DNA of 7,226 nt, taken from positions 1 through 7,226 of the forward strand of contig CAIQJD010000988.1 in assembly GCA_903872005.1 (NCBI GenBank). Reading direction: 5' to 3'. The notes beneath the pieces are model-generated. The model worked only from the letters and a program-made list of their open reading frames with translations. It was not told the origin of the DNA and made no database searches. Position numbers and translations under genes: made by a program. Below, piece after piece: positions 1 to 5,797 of the stretch (within the stretch, counting starts at the first letter, position 1; every line of letters starts with the position of its first letter). This stretch comes from an uncultured bacterium. Lineage in GTDB: Bacteria; Chloroflexota; Anaerolineae; JACIWP01.

Positions 1-1040
1 ACGTCCGGGTATTTGGTGGTGTTGAAGATGCCCCATCTGTAGTAGTAGCCGGACGTGAAGCGTCCCTTGGGGCCTTTCGGGAGCAGGGTAATGGCCGTCT
101 TGGAGAGCAGGTCCGGGTCGCTTTTCTCCATGTAGGCCAGGACGCTGGGCGTATTCCAGATCATGCCGGCGATGCCGGTCTGGTAGGCCTTATTGTTCCC
201 CGAATCGTCCCAGGTGGTGGCGTCGGGTGGGATACAGCCGGACTTCCAGGCGTCTTTGAAGAGATCGAGAACCTGACGGGTCTCGGCCGAGTCCACGGCC
301 ACCTTGCCCTTCTCATCCCATGTCCTGGCGCCATAGGCCCACATGGTGGCGCTGAATTCCACTTCAGAGTCCCACGACGGGGTGCCCATCTGCAGGCCCC
401 AGCCCCAGAACTTGCCGGGTTCGGTGATGGCCTTGGCTACCTTGACGACGTCTTCCCAGGTCTCCGGGACCGCCAGGCCCTTGGCATCCAGCTTGTCCTT
501 GCGGACGTAGAAGACTTCGGTCGAGCTGAAGGCCGGCACCATCCAATACTTCCCATTCGCATCCCGGCTATCTCGCAACGCGCCCTCAATGTAGCCTCCC
601 TCGACCTTGTTCAGCTTGTTGATGAGATCCGTCGTCTCCAGCAGTACGCCGGATAGCATGAACTTCGGCGCGTCGTTCATCTCCAAATAGGCCCCGATGT
701 CCGGGAACTGTTTGGTCTCGAAGGCGGTCTTCCACTTCGGGACACGCACATCGCCGGCCATGCGGTTGATCTCGACTTCCACGTTGTTCTTGGCGCACCA
801 TTCGGTGACTTGTTTGTCCACCAGAGCGTCGGCTTCGGTCGTGTAGGTGGTGCCGCACCAGAACACGATCTTGGGCTTGACGGCCGGCGCTTTGGTAGCG
901 GCGGGGGCGGCGGGGGCGGTGGTCGCTGCCGGAGCAGCGGTTGGAGCCGGTTGGCACGCGGCGAGGGCCGTCGCGCCGGCGGCCGTCGCCATGCCGGCCA
1001 GGAACTGCTTGCGACTCAGTCTCTTCTTTTTGTCTGCCAT
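1..1040 (-). CDS. ABC transporter substrate-binding lipoprotein, family 1 (sugar type), C-terminus missing
   Basis: This is a secreted, membrane-anchored solute receptor for an ABC importer. The frame is open from ATG at 1040 to the left edge (346 complete codons); family members usually have about 420-450 residues, so roughly the last fifth lies outside. The N-terminus has a Lys/Arg-rich start, a Tat-like SRKQFL box (residues 9-14, RK instead of RR), a short hydrophobic stretch and a lipobox LAAC with Cys29. An Ala/Pro/Thr linker follows (30-56), then the mature domain from about residue 57 (KIVFW). Typical family-1 features are VPAF...YVRKD (168-182) and PETWED (192-197). Start choice: GGAGG at 1048-1052 lies 7 bases upstream of the ATG. 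It is transcribed away from the GntR gene, and its permeases are expected to the left. By family the ligand is probably a sugar or polyol; the sequence does not prove it. Confidence 0.93.
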   Translation of the reverse strand, partial: MADKKKRLSRKQFLAGMATAAGATALAACQPAPTAAPAATTAPAAPAATKAPAVKPKIVFWCGTTYTTEADALVDKQVTEWCAKNNVEVEINRMAGDVRVPKWKTAFETKQFPDIGAYLEMNDAPKFMLSGVLLETTDLINKLNKVEGGYIEGALRDSRDANGKYWMVPAFSSTEVFYVRKDKLDAKGLAVPETWEDVVKVAKAITEPGKFWGWGLQMGTPSWDSEVEFSATMWAYGARTWDEKGKVAVDSAETRQVLDLFKDAWKSGCIPPDATTWDDSGNNKAYQTGIAGMIWNTPSVLAYMEKSDPDLLSKTAITLLPKGPKGRFTSGYYYRWGIFNTTKYPD

Positions 1041-1130
1041 TGTGGAGCCTCCATCCTGGAAATCATCAAACCGGTGAAAGGCATGCCAAAAGATGCTGCG
1101 ACTGACAGGGCCGCGTGGCAAATGGGGTGT

Positions 1131-1141
1131 GGAGGACCTCC
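1131..1141 (-). repeat. Self-complementary GGAGG-a-CCTCC in the leader of the binding-protein mRNA
   Basis: A perfect 5-bp inverted repeat around one base. On the minus strand it reads AAAGGAGGTCCTCC, so a near-perfect Shine-Dalgarno core is paired with its own complement, about 90 bases upstream of the called ATG. No ATG follows at a useful distance. It could be a small leader structure, a relic ribosome site or chance. Confidence 0.35.
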
Positions 1142-1174
1142 TTTCTCCAAGGACGGCGCTTGCATACGAGTACG

Positions 1175-1188
1175 GCGCGTAATCGCGC
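1175..1188. repeat. Inverted repeat GCGCG-TAAT-CGCGC
   Basis: A perfect 5-bp GC-only inverted repeat with a 4-base AT loop. It lies inside the predicted untranslated leader of the left-facing binding-protein transcript, about 30-40 bases after its start. It may fold as a small RNA hairpin or be a protein site. No T-run follows on either strand, so it is not an intrinsic terminator. Confidence 0.35.
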
Positions 1189-1200
1189 GCTTGAAGAGTG

Positions 1201-1208
1201 GTCGCGAC
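1201..1208. promoter_or_regulatory. Palindrome GTCGCGAC near the left-facing transcription start, possible operator
   Basis: A perfect 8-bp palindrome lies 6-13 bases past the predicted left-facing transcription start (about 1214). With its flanks it reads TGGTCGCGACAA. This resembles the FadR-type pattern TNGT-N3-ACNA but with four central bases instead of three. Position fits a repressor site; identity is a guess. Confidence 0.3.
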
Positions 1209-1220
1209 AACCTATCATTC

Positions 1221-1249
1221 ATTTTAGCACCCAAAAGGTATTCTGTCAA
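1221..1249 (-). promoter_or_regulatory. Sigma70-type promoter for the family-1 binding protein
   Basis: Read on the minus strand, a perfect -35 TTGACA (1249-1244) is followed after 17 bases by -10 TAAAAT (1226-1221), one mismatch from TATAAT. Transcription would begin near 1214, leaving a leader of about 175 bases before the ATG at 1040. Confidence 0.8.
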
Positions 1250-1332
1250 CCATTTTCGGCGAAAGACGGGGGCCAATTTGAGCGAAACCGTAAGCGCTAC
1301 GCCGCCAGCGTCCCATCACCCGATAATCTCAC

Positions 1333-1360
1333 TTGACAACCGTTCAAATGATGCTATAAT
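1333..1360 (+). promoter_or_regulatory. Consensus sigma70-type promoter for the GntR regulator
   Basis: A perfect -35 TTGACA (1333-1338), a 16-base spacer and a perfect -10 TATAAT (1355-1360) predict a start near 1367 and a leader of about 50 bases before the GntR ATG. A promoter this close to consensus usually needs a repressor, which fits the operator immediately downstream. It probably also drives the cysteine hydrolase gene. Confidence 0.87.
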
Positions 1361-1361
1361 A

Positions 1362-1376
1362 TGGTCATACTATGAC
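1362..1376 (+). promoter_or_regulatory. FadR/GntR-type operator overlapping the start site
   Basis: TGGTCATACTA (1362-1372) matches the published FadR-subfamily operator pattern TNGT-N3-ACNA at every fixed position. An overlapping perfect inverted repeat GTCATA-c-TATGAC spans 1364-1376. The site sits directly after the -10 box and covers the predicted start, the classic place for repression. The gene 40 bases downstream encodes a FadR-subfamily GntR protein, so autorepression is the natural reading (inference). Confidence 0.62.
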
Positions 1377-1415
1377 TTTGCTCAACTGCGCCAGGATGCG
1401 AGGGAAGTGGGAGCC

Positions 1416-2144
1416 ATGTATAAGACCTTCCGACCGACCAAGCTCTCCGGGGAAGTGGTCAACCACTTCACCGAACTCATCGTGCAACAACGCCTGCAAC
1501 CTGGCGACAAGTTGCCCCCCGAGCGCGATCTCTGCGAGCAACTCGGCGTCAGCCGGACAGTCTTGCGCGAGGCTGTGAAGATGCTCGAAGAGAAAGGTCT
1601 CCTGGATTCCATTCAAGGGTCCGGCACCTACGTGCGTAGCCTGTCGCCGCACGCGATCTCGGAAACCGTCACCCTCTATGTCCGTTCCGATCAGAGCCGT
1701 TACATCGAGCTGATGGAGCTGCGCGGCATCCTCGATGTGGAGCTGGCTGGCCGGCTGGCGGAACGAGCCACCGACGACGAAATTGCAGCCCTGCAGCAGC
1801 ATATCGAGAATATGCGCCAGTTGCTTGACGATTCGGAAGCCTTCTCCCTGGAAGACGTCGCGTTCCATACCACTTTTTACCAGGCTGCCAAGAACAGCGT
1901 CCTCATGTCCATTGTGCAACCCATCCTGGATTTATTGGTGGACGTGAACCGTCTCACGTTCACCGATCCTGGCAGCACCGCGAGTTCTCTGCAACGCCAT
2001 GCGGCGGTCATGGAGAGTATTCGCGCTCGCGATTCCGAAGGCGCGCGGCGCGCCATGAGCGCCATCATCAACCGGGGCGAGCAACGCGTGCTGGATCACG
2101 TTGCGGCGACTCAGATCGCTAATCGAGCCGGCGTCGGCGCATGA
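1416..2144 (+). CDS. FadR-subfamily GntR transcriptional regulator (winged helix plus FCD domain)
   Basis: A 242-residue DNA-binding, ligand-sensing regulator. The GntR winged helix-turn-helix covers about residues 9-75, with the family hallmarks LQPGDKLPPERDL (27-39), recognition helix region LGVSRTVLREAVKML (43-57) and wing GSGTYV (68-73). The all-helical FCD ligand domain follows (about 95-230), with ELRGILD (101-107), DVAFH (147-151) and QRHAAVM (193-199). Asp147, His151 and His195 are likely metal ligands. The fourth usual ligand, His in an 'M-x-x-H-L'-like stretch, appears to be Ile217. Start choice: ATG 1416 has AGGGAAG 8 bases upstream and lies 50 bases past the predicted transcript start. 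The frame is open far upstream, but those starts precede the promoter. FCD proteins typically bind small carboxylic acids; the effector here is unknown. It probably represses itself and the adjacent transport and hydrolysis genes. Confidence 0.94.
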   Translation: MYKTFRPTKLSGEVVNHFTELIVQQRLQPGDKLPPERDLCEQLGVSRTVLREAVKMLEEKGLLDSIQGSGTYVRSLSPHAISETVTLYVRSDQSRYIELMELRGILDVELAGRLAERATDDEIAALQQHIENMRQLLDDSEAFSLEDVAFHTTFYQAAKNSVLMSIVQPILDLLVDVNRLTFTDPGSTASSLQRHAAVMESIRARDSEGARRAMSAIINRGEQRVLDHVAATQIANRAGVGA

Positions 2145-2190
2145 TCACGCGGCCGAGCCTTCCGCACGCTCTGGCAAGAAGATAGCGGAT

Positions 2191-2832
2191 ATGAACCACC
2201 TCATCAGCCAGCTCCGAGAAGTCGCGACGCTTGACCGAAGCCTGACGCTCGTGATTGACGCGCAGAACGACTTCTGCTCCCAACAGGGCGCGCTCTACCA
2301 GGGCGGCGGCTCGGCGCAGCCAGTCCAGCGGATGCTGCCGGCTCTGGCAGCCTTTCTGGATGACGTGCGCCGGCGGCGCGGCCGCGTCGCTTTCTGTCGG
2401 CACGAATGTGACCCCGCTGGCCTGGGGCCGATCACGCGTCAGCGTGACCGGCTACTGTTCGGCTCCGCCGGCTTCCCCTTGCCGGGTAGCTGGGGCGCAG
2501 AAATCGTGGCTTCCATCTCGCCGCTGCCGCACGAGCCTGTGTTCATCAAGAATCACTACAGCATCTTCACCTCGCCGGCGTTTCTCGACTTCATCCAACG
2601 CGACAATATTGAAACCCTCATCCTCGTCGGCGTCCTCACCAACGTCTGTGTGCAGGCCGCGGCATGGGAAACCGATGCGCGCGGCTATCATGTGGTGCTC
2701 GTGGAAGACTGCGTTGCCAGCAACGACGCGGAGCAGCATCGCGCCGCGTTGGAAAACGTCCGGCGCTATCTGGGGTGGGTCTGTTCGGCCGGCGCGCTCA
2801 TCGCATCCTGGGATTCGTCCCCGACCCATTGA
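2191..2832 (+). CDS. Isochorismatase-family cysteine hydrolase
   Basis: A 213-residue cytoplasmic hydrolase of the isochorismatase/nicotinamidase fold, usual length for the family. The catalytic triad is visible: Asp23 in VIDAQNDF (21-28), Lys120 in FIKNHYS (118-124) and nucleophile Cys153 in GVLTNVCV (147-154), whose 148-149 bond is the expected cis-peptide position. Such enzymes cleave amide or carbamoyl groups (for example N-carbamoyl compounds, ureidoacrylate, biuret, nicotinamide). I do not see the DxHxxH metal site of nicotinamidases, so that role is less likely. Start choice: ATG 2191 lies 46 bases after the regulator's stop. The upstream sequence offers only a weak AAGAAG ribosome site. 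A TTG at 2101 in the same frame would overlap the regulator by 44 bases and add an unstructured-looking 30 residues. It is likely cotranscribed with the regulator. An amidohydrolase further along suggests two steps of one pathway. Confidence 0.9.
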   Translation: MNHLISQLREVATLDRSLTLVIDAQNDFCSQQGALYQGGGSAQPVQRMLPALAAFLDDVRRRRGRVAFCRHECDPAGLGPITRQRDRLLFGSAGFPLPGSWGAEIVASISPLPHEPVFIKNHYSIFTSPAFLDFIQRDNIETLILVGVLTNVCVQAAAWETDARGYHVVLVEDCVASNDAEQHRAALENVRRYLGWVCSAGALIASWDSSPTH

Positions 2833-3037
2833 GTGAGGGTTCCTGCCGTTCTGTGGTTGCCGCGCGCAGACCCGGCGCGATAAAACGAAGTTGATGCGCT
2901 TATCAAGAGTCGAAGCGTCTTGTGGAAGGGGGGTGAAAAACACTCAGACAGTCCCGTATCTGTTTCGGATGTGTTGACCGTGTTCTATCTGCAACTCACC
3001 AAACGCGCGTTCCCATTGTCTAGCAAGGAGGGCAAGA
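2833..3037 (+). other. Gap between the hydrolase and the Dpp-type transporter operon
   Basis: These 205 bases hold no convincing gene. I see an inverted repeat at 2891-2906 and a textbook ribosome site AAGGAGG at 3025-3031, 6 bases before the next ATG. A TTGACC hexamer at 2974-2979 has no good -10 partner at 15-19 bases. A GC-rich imperfect stem near 2861-2879 is followed by TAAAA rather than T's. Size and content suggest a separate start or processing point for the transporter genes, but no promoter can be named by eye. Confidence 0.5.
2891..2906. repeat. Inverted repeat TTGAT-N6-ATCAA
   Basis: Perfect 5-bp arms (2891-2895 and 2902-2906) separated by six bases, so the half-site centres are about one DNA turn apart (11 bases). 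It lies 131 bases upstream of the family-5 binding-protein gene. It could be a regulator site for the transporter; it does not match the FadR-type pattern seen at 1362. Confidence 0.3.
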
Positions 3038-4783
3038 ATGACTCGGCGATCCTGGAAGGCGACCGTATTCGCGGTCGTGGCCTGTCTCGTCATCGGAGTG
3101 GTATTGGCGGCATGTGGCGCGCCGGCCCCCACCCCGCAAGTCGTGAAGGAAATCGTCAAGGAGACGGTGGTCGTCACCGCCAAAGAAACCGTTGTGGTCA
3201 CCTCCGTGGTGGAAAAAGTGGTCCAACAGACCGTGCAGGTTCAGGTTGCTGTGACGGCCACGCCGGCCCCCAAGGGCGGCAAAGTCACCATGGGCACCGA
3301 CAAGTATCCATCCGGCCTGGATCCTCACGTGCAGGTCGCATGGGACGTCTTGCGCCTGGTCGGCCCGGTCTATGACACCCTGGTCTGGCTCGATCCCAAG
3401 ACCAACACCTTCGTGCCTGGCCTGGCCGAATCCTGGACTGTCTCTCAGGACGGCCTGACCTACACGTTCAAGCTGCGTAAGGACGTCAAGTTCCACGATG
3501 GCACGCCGTTCAATGCCACGGCCGTCAAGTTCAATATTGACCGCATCATGGCCCCCGAGACGAAGTCGCAGGCCGCCAAGGGCTTGCTCGGCTCTCTCGA
3601 TTCGGCCACGGTGGTGGACGAGAGCACCGTCGTGCTCAAGCTCAAGGCCCCCTTCGCTTTCTTCCTCCACGGCCTGAGCATCACGTACTGCGCGATGGTC
3701 TCGCCGACGGCCGTGCAGAAGTACGGCGCCGAGTATGAGCTGCACCAGGTGGGTACCGGGCCTTTCATGGTCAAGGAATACATTCCGAAGGACCACATGA
3801 CCCTCGTGCGCAACAAGGACTATAACTGGGCGCCGAAGATCTTCGAGCATCAGGGGCCGGCCTACCTCGAAGAGATCGTCTGGAAGTTCCTGCCCGAAGA
3901 AGCGGCGCGCGTGCCGGCGATGGAAACGGGCGACGTTCAGCTCGCTTTCAGCATCCCGCCCATTGACGCCAACCGCGTGCAGAACGATCCCAAGTTCTCG
4001 CTGCAGATCCAGCGTCTCGTCGGCCAGCCGCTGTACTTCTTCATGAACACGCAGTTGGCCCCCACCAACGATGCCAACCTCCGCAAGGCCCTCGAATACG
4101 CCGTGGATCAGCAGTCCATCTTGAACGCCGCGCTGCGTGGCCTGTACACGCCGGCCACCGGCCCGCTGTCTGCCTCCACCTTCGAGTACTCGGCCAAGGT
4201 CAAGGGCATGTACACCTACGATCTGGCCAAGGCCAAGACCCTGTTGGATCAGGCTGGCTGGAAGGCCGGCGCGGACGGCATGCGGAGCAAGGACGGCAAG
4301 CCGCTCCAGTTGCTCATGTCCTCGCAGACGTGGGGCTTCATCGCTCCCATCGCACAGATGTTGCAAGGCCAGTTGCGCCAGGCCGGCGTAGATGTGCAGA
4401 TTGAGCAGATGACCTACCCCGCCCAGATGACTGCGGCCCAGAAGGGTCTGAAGAACCTGACCGTCATGGGCGGATCGGGCTTCTTCGCCGCCGACTCGCT
4501 GGCCGGCTTCTTCCACTCCAAGAACGCCGAAGCCGGCTTCAACTGGAGCAAGGTGAAGGATCCGGAGCTGGACAAGCTCCTCGACCAGGGCTCCCAGATT
4601 TCCGATGCCAACGAACGCAAGGCAGTCTATGAAAAGGCTCAGGTCATGATCATGGATCAGGCCCTGATTATCCCGATCTACGACTATGCGTTGCTCGTTG
4701 GTCAGGACAAGCGCCTCCAGGGTCTGCGCTGGGATTCCACCGGCCTCACCCCCTGGGTCTATGACGCGTACGTGACGAAGTAA
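3038..4783 (+). CDS. ABC transporter substrate-binding lipoprotein, family 5 (peptide/nickel/opine type)
   Basis: A 581-residue external receptor for a Dpp/Opp-type importer. The signal peptide starts MTRRSWK, continues with a hydrophobic core (about 8-23) and ends in lipobox LAAC with Cys26, so the mature protein should be lipid-anchored on the outer face of the membrane. A linker (34-71) carries the repeat KETVVVT twice (41-47, 49-55) within a Val/Thr/Lys/Glu/Gln-rich stretch. The SBP_bac_5 domain begins near residue 81. Its signature region LAESW...DGLTYTFKLR...VKFHDGTPF is at 128-157, and a later VGTGPF element follows near 240. Start choice: AAGGAGG at 3025-3031 with 6-base spacing is optimal. 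It is followed by two permease genes in the same direction. Family-5 receptors bind di- and oligopeptides but also other amides, opines, sugars and metals; given the neighbouring hydrolases a non-peptide nitrogen compound is plausible. Confidence 0.95.
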   Translation: MTRRSWKATVFAVVACLVIGVVLAACGAPAPTPQVVKEIVKETVVVTAKETVVVTSVVEKVVQQTVQVQVAVTATPAPKGGKVTMGTDKYPSGLDPHVQVAWDVLRLVGPVYDTLVWLDPKTNTFVPGLAESWTVSQDGLTYTFKLRKDVKFHDGTPFNATAVKFNIDRIMAPETKSQAAKGLLGSLDSATVVDESTVVLKLKAPFAFFLHGLSITYCAMVSPTAVQKYGAEYELHQVGTGPFMVKEYIPKDHMTLVRNKDYNWAPKIFEHQGPAYLEEIVWKFLPEEAARVPAMETGDVQLAFSIPPIDANRVQNDPKFSLQIQRLVGQPLYFFMNTQLAPTNDANLRKALEYAVDQQSILNAALRGLYTPATGPLSASTFEYSAKVKGMYTYDLAKAKTLLDQAGWKAGADGMRSKDGKPLQLLMSSQTWGFIAPIAQMLQGQLRQAGVDVQIEQMTYPAQMTAAQKGLKNLTVMGGSGFFAADSLAGFFHSKNAEAGFNWSKVKDPELDKLLDQGSQISDANERKAVYEKAQVMIMDQALIIPIYDYALLVGQDKRLQGLRWDSTGLTPWVYDAYVTK

Positions 4784-4800
4784 CCGACTTTTCGACACGC

Positions 4801-4832
4801 ATGGGGCGCCGGCCGCCCGGCCGGCGCCCCAT
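4801..4832 (+). promoter_or_regulatory. Very strong stem-loop between binding protein and permease genes
   Basis: A perfect 14-bp GC-rich stem (4801-4814 with 4819-4832) closes a GCCC loop, 17 bases after the binding-protein stop. No T-run follows on the plus strand, so it is not a standard intrinsic terminator. It ends 4 bases before the GAGG ribosome site of the TTG-started permease. Such intercistronic hairpins are known to protect the upstream message from 3' decay, giving more binding protein than permease. Partial termination or hindered initiation are alternatives. Confidence 0.85.
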
Positions 4833-4849
4833 CCACGAGGACTATAGCC

Positions 4850-5773
4850 TTGAAGAAATACATCATACAACGGCTCCTGAGTTTCATCCCGGTTCTTCTG
4901 GGCGTCGTTACCATTGCCTTTCTGCTCATGCGCCTACTGCCCGGCGACCCGGCCGAGATCATGCTCGGCAAATCCGGCGCTTCGGCCGAGCAGATTCAGG
5001 CCCTACGCAAGGAGCTGGGCCTTGACCAGCCGCTTCTCGTGCAATATGTCGAATTCTTGAAAGGCATCGTGCGCGGCGACTTCGGCGACTCGATCTGGAA
5101 TCACCGGCCGGTGATGACCATGATCGCCGAGCAGTTGCCCAGCACGGTCGAACTTGCCATCGCATCCCTGTTTGTCGCTCTGGTCATTGGCACGACCCTG
5201 GGCATTCTCGCCGCCATTTATCGCGACTCCTGGATTGATCGGCTGAGCGTCATCATTGCTGTATTCGGCGTCTCCATGCCGATGTTCTGGTCCGGCCTGC
5301 TACTGATTCTGGTTTTCGCATCCTATCTGCGCTGGCTGCCGGTCATTGGCCAGGGCAGTTTGAAACATTTGATCCTGCCGGCCGCGACGCTCGGCTTCGC
5401 CTGCGTCGGCACAATCACCCGCACAGTGCGCTCCAGCATGGTTGAGGTCTTGCAGGCCGAGTACGTCACGGTGGCCCGCGCCAAGGGTTTCCGTCCCTGG
5501 GTTGTCGTCTTCCGTCACGCTCTGCCGAACGCGCTCATCCCGGTGGTGACCCTGGTGGGTCTGCAATTCGGCTGGCTCCTGGGCGGCAGCGTGGTGGTCG
5601 AAACGGTCTTCAGCCGCAAAGGGTTGGGCGACCTGCTGGTGCAGGCCATCTTGTGGAAGGACTTGCCCCTCGTACAGGGCGGCGTCCTCGTCACCGCGGG
5701 CATGTATTTGGTGATCAATTTGATCATTGACCTGACCTATGGGTTCTTTGATCCCCGCATTCGCTACGACTAA
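4850..5773 (+). CDS. ABC transporter permease, DppB-like
   Basis: A 307-residue integral membrane subunit of the Dpp/Opp-type importer. About six transmembrane segments are visible (near 9-29, 101-124, 133-160, 174-195, 226-250 and 276-299). The DppB N-terminal signature RLLPGDPAE is at 28-36, followed by LGLDQPLLVQY (56-66) and GDFGDS (76-81). The cytoplasmic EAA loop, which docks on the ATPase, is EYVTVARAKGF...FRHALPN (204-227) with the invariant Gly at 213. The C-terminal DPRIRYD ending is typical. The start is TTG at 4850 with GAGG 9 bases upstream. A rare start codon plus the hairpin just before it suggests deliberately lower translation than for the binding protein. It pairs with the DppC-like protein 24 bases downstream. 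Confidence 0.95.
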   Translation: MKKYIIQRLLSFIPVLLGVVTIAFLLMRLLPGDPAEIMLGKSGASAEQIQALRKELGLDQPLLVQYVEFLKGIVRGDFGDSIWNHRPVMTMIAEQLPSTVELAIASLFVALVIGTTLGILAAIYRDSWIDRLSVIIAVFGVSMPMFWSGLLLILVFASYLRWLPVIGQGSLKHLILPAATLGFACVGTITRTVRSSMVEVLQAEYVTVARAKGFRPWVVVFRHALPNALIPVVTLVGLQFGWLLGGSVVVETVFSRKGLGDLLVQAILWKDLPLVQGGVLVTAGMYLVINLIIDLTYGFFDPRIRYD

Positions 5774-5777
5774 GGTT

Positions 5778-5790
5778 TCTCTCGGAGAGA
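5778..5790 (+). repeat. Small inverted repeat overlapping the ribosome site of the second permease
   Basis: TCTCT (5778-5782) and AGAGA (5786-5790) enclose CGG. The ribosome site GGAGAG (5784-5789), 8 bases before the ATG at 5798, lies in the loop and right arm, so pairing could partly hide it. The stem is short and the effect would be modest. Confidence 0.35.
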
Positions 5791-5797
5791 ATGAACT

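Larger units (their letters stand above)
1041..1415. promoter_or_regulatory. Divergent intergenic control region
   Basis: A 375-base stretch without a supported gene lies between the left-facing binding protein and the right-facing GntR regulator. It holds two outward-facing sigma70-type promoters whose -35 boxes are 83 bases apart (1250-1332), a FadR-type operator at the right-hand start site, and several palindromes on the left. These include TTTCG-g-CGAAA (1254-1264), just upstream of the left -35 box, and GTCGCGAC (1201-1208), just downstream of the left start site. The transcript of the binding protein would have a long leader of about 175 bases, that of the regulator about 50 bases. The layout suggests the regulator may control both directions. 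Confidence 0.85.

Noticed and set aside
1041..1121. In-frame TTG start at 1121 for the family-1 receptor
   Set aside because: It would place 27 extra residues ahead of the signal peptide, whereas ATG 1040 has its own well-spaced GGAGG.
1333..1347. TTGAcaaccgtTCAA as an operator overlapping the -35 box
   Set aside because: Only four pairs match across a seven-base centre, and the left arm is simply part of the consensus -35 hexamer.
810..1415. N-terminal extension of the GntR regulator back to a start at 810
   Set aside because: It would run through the divergent promoters and into the receptor gene. The winged-helix domain begins naturally a few residues after ATG 1416, which is downstream of the predicted transcript start.
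2101..2190. TTG start at 2101 for the cysteine hydrolase
   Set aside because: It overlaps the regulator by 44 bases and adds 30 residues that do not look like family sequence. ATG 2191 gives a normal-length enzyme, although its ribosome site is weak.
2191..2832. Nicotinamidase (PncA) identity for the cysteine hydrolase
   Set aside because: The triad is shared by the whole family, but the DxHxxH metal site of nicotinamidases is not visible and no NAD-salvage gene is nearby.
2861..2885. GC-rich imperfect stem after the cysteine hydrolase as a terminator
   Set aside because: Only about five pairs around a long loop, and it is followed by TAAAA rather than a T-run.
2926..2977. Short leader peptide from GTG 2933 after AAGGGGGG
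   Set aside because: The purine run abuts the GTG with almost no spacing, the peptide would be 14 residues with no regulatory codon run, and no attenuator-like stem follows.
3020..4870. Long open frame on the minus strand (616 codons) opposite the family-5 receptor
   Set aside because: It lies exactly antisense to a clear lipoprotein gene with an optimal ribosome site. Its composition (many His, Arg, Gly, Leu; no recognisable domain) is typical of the shadow of a GC-rich gene.
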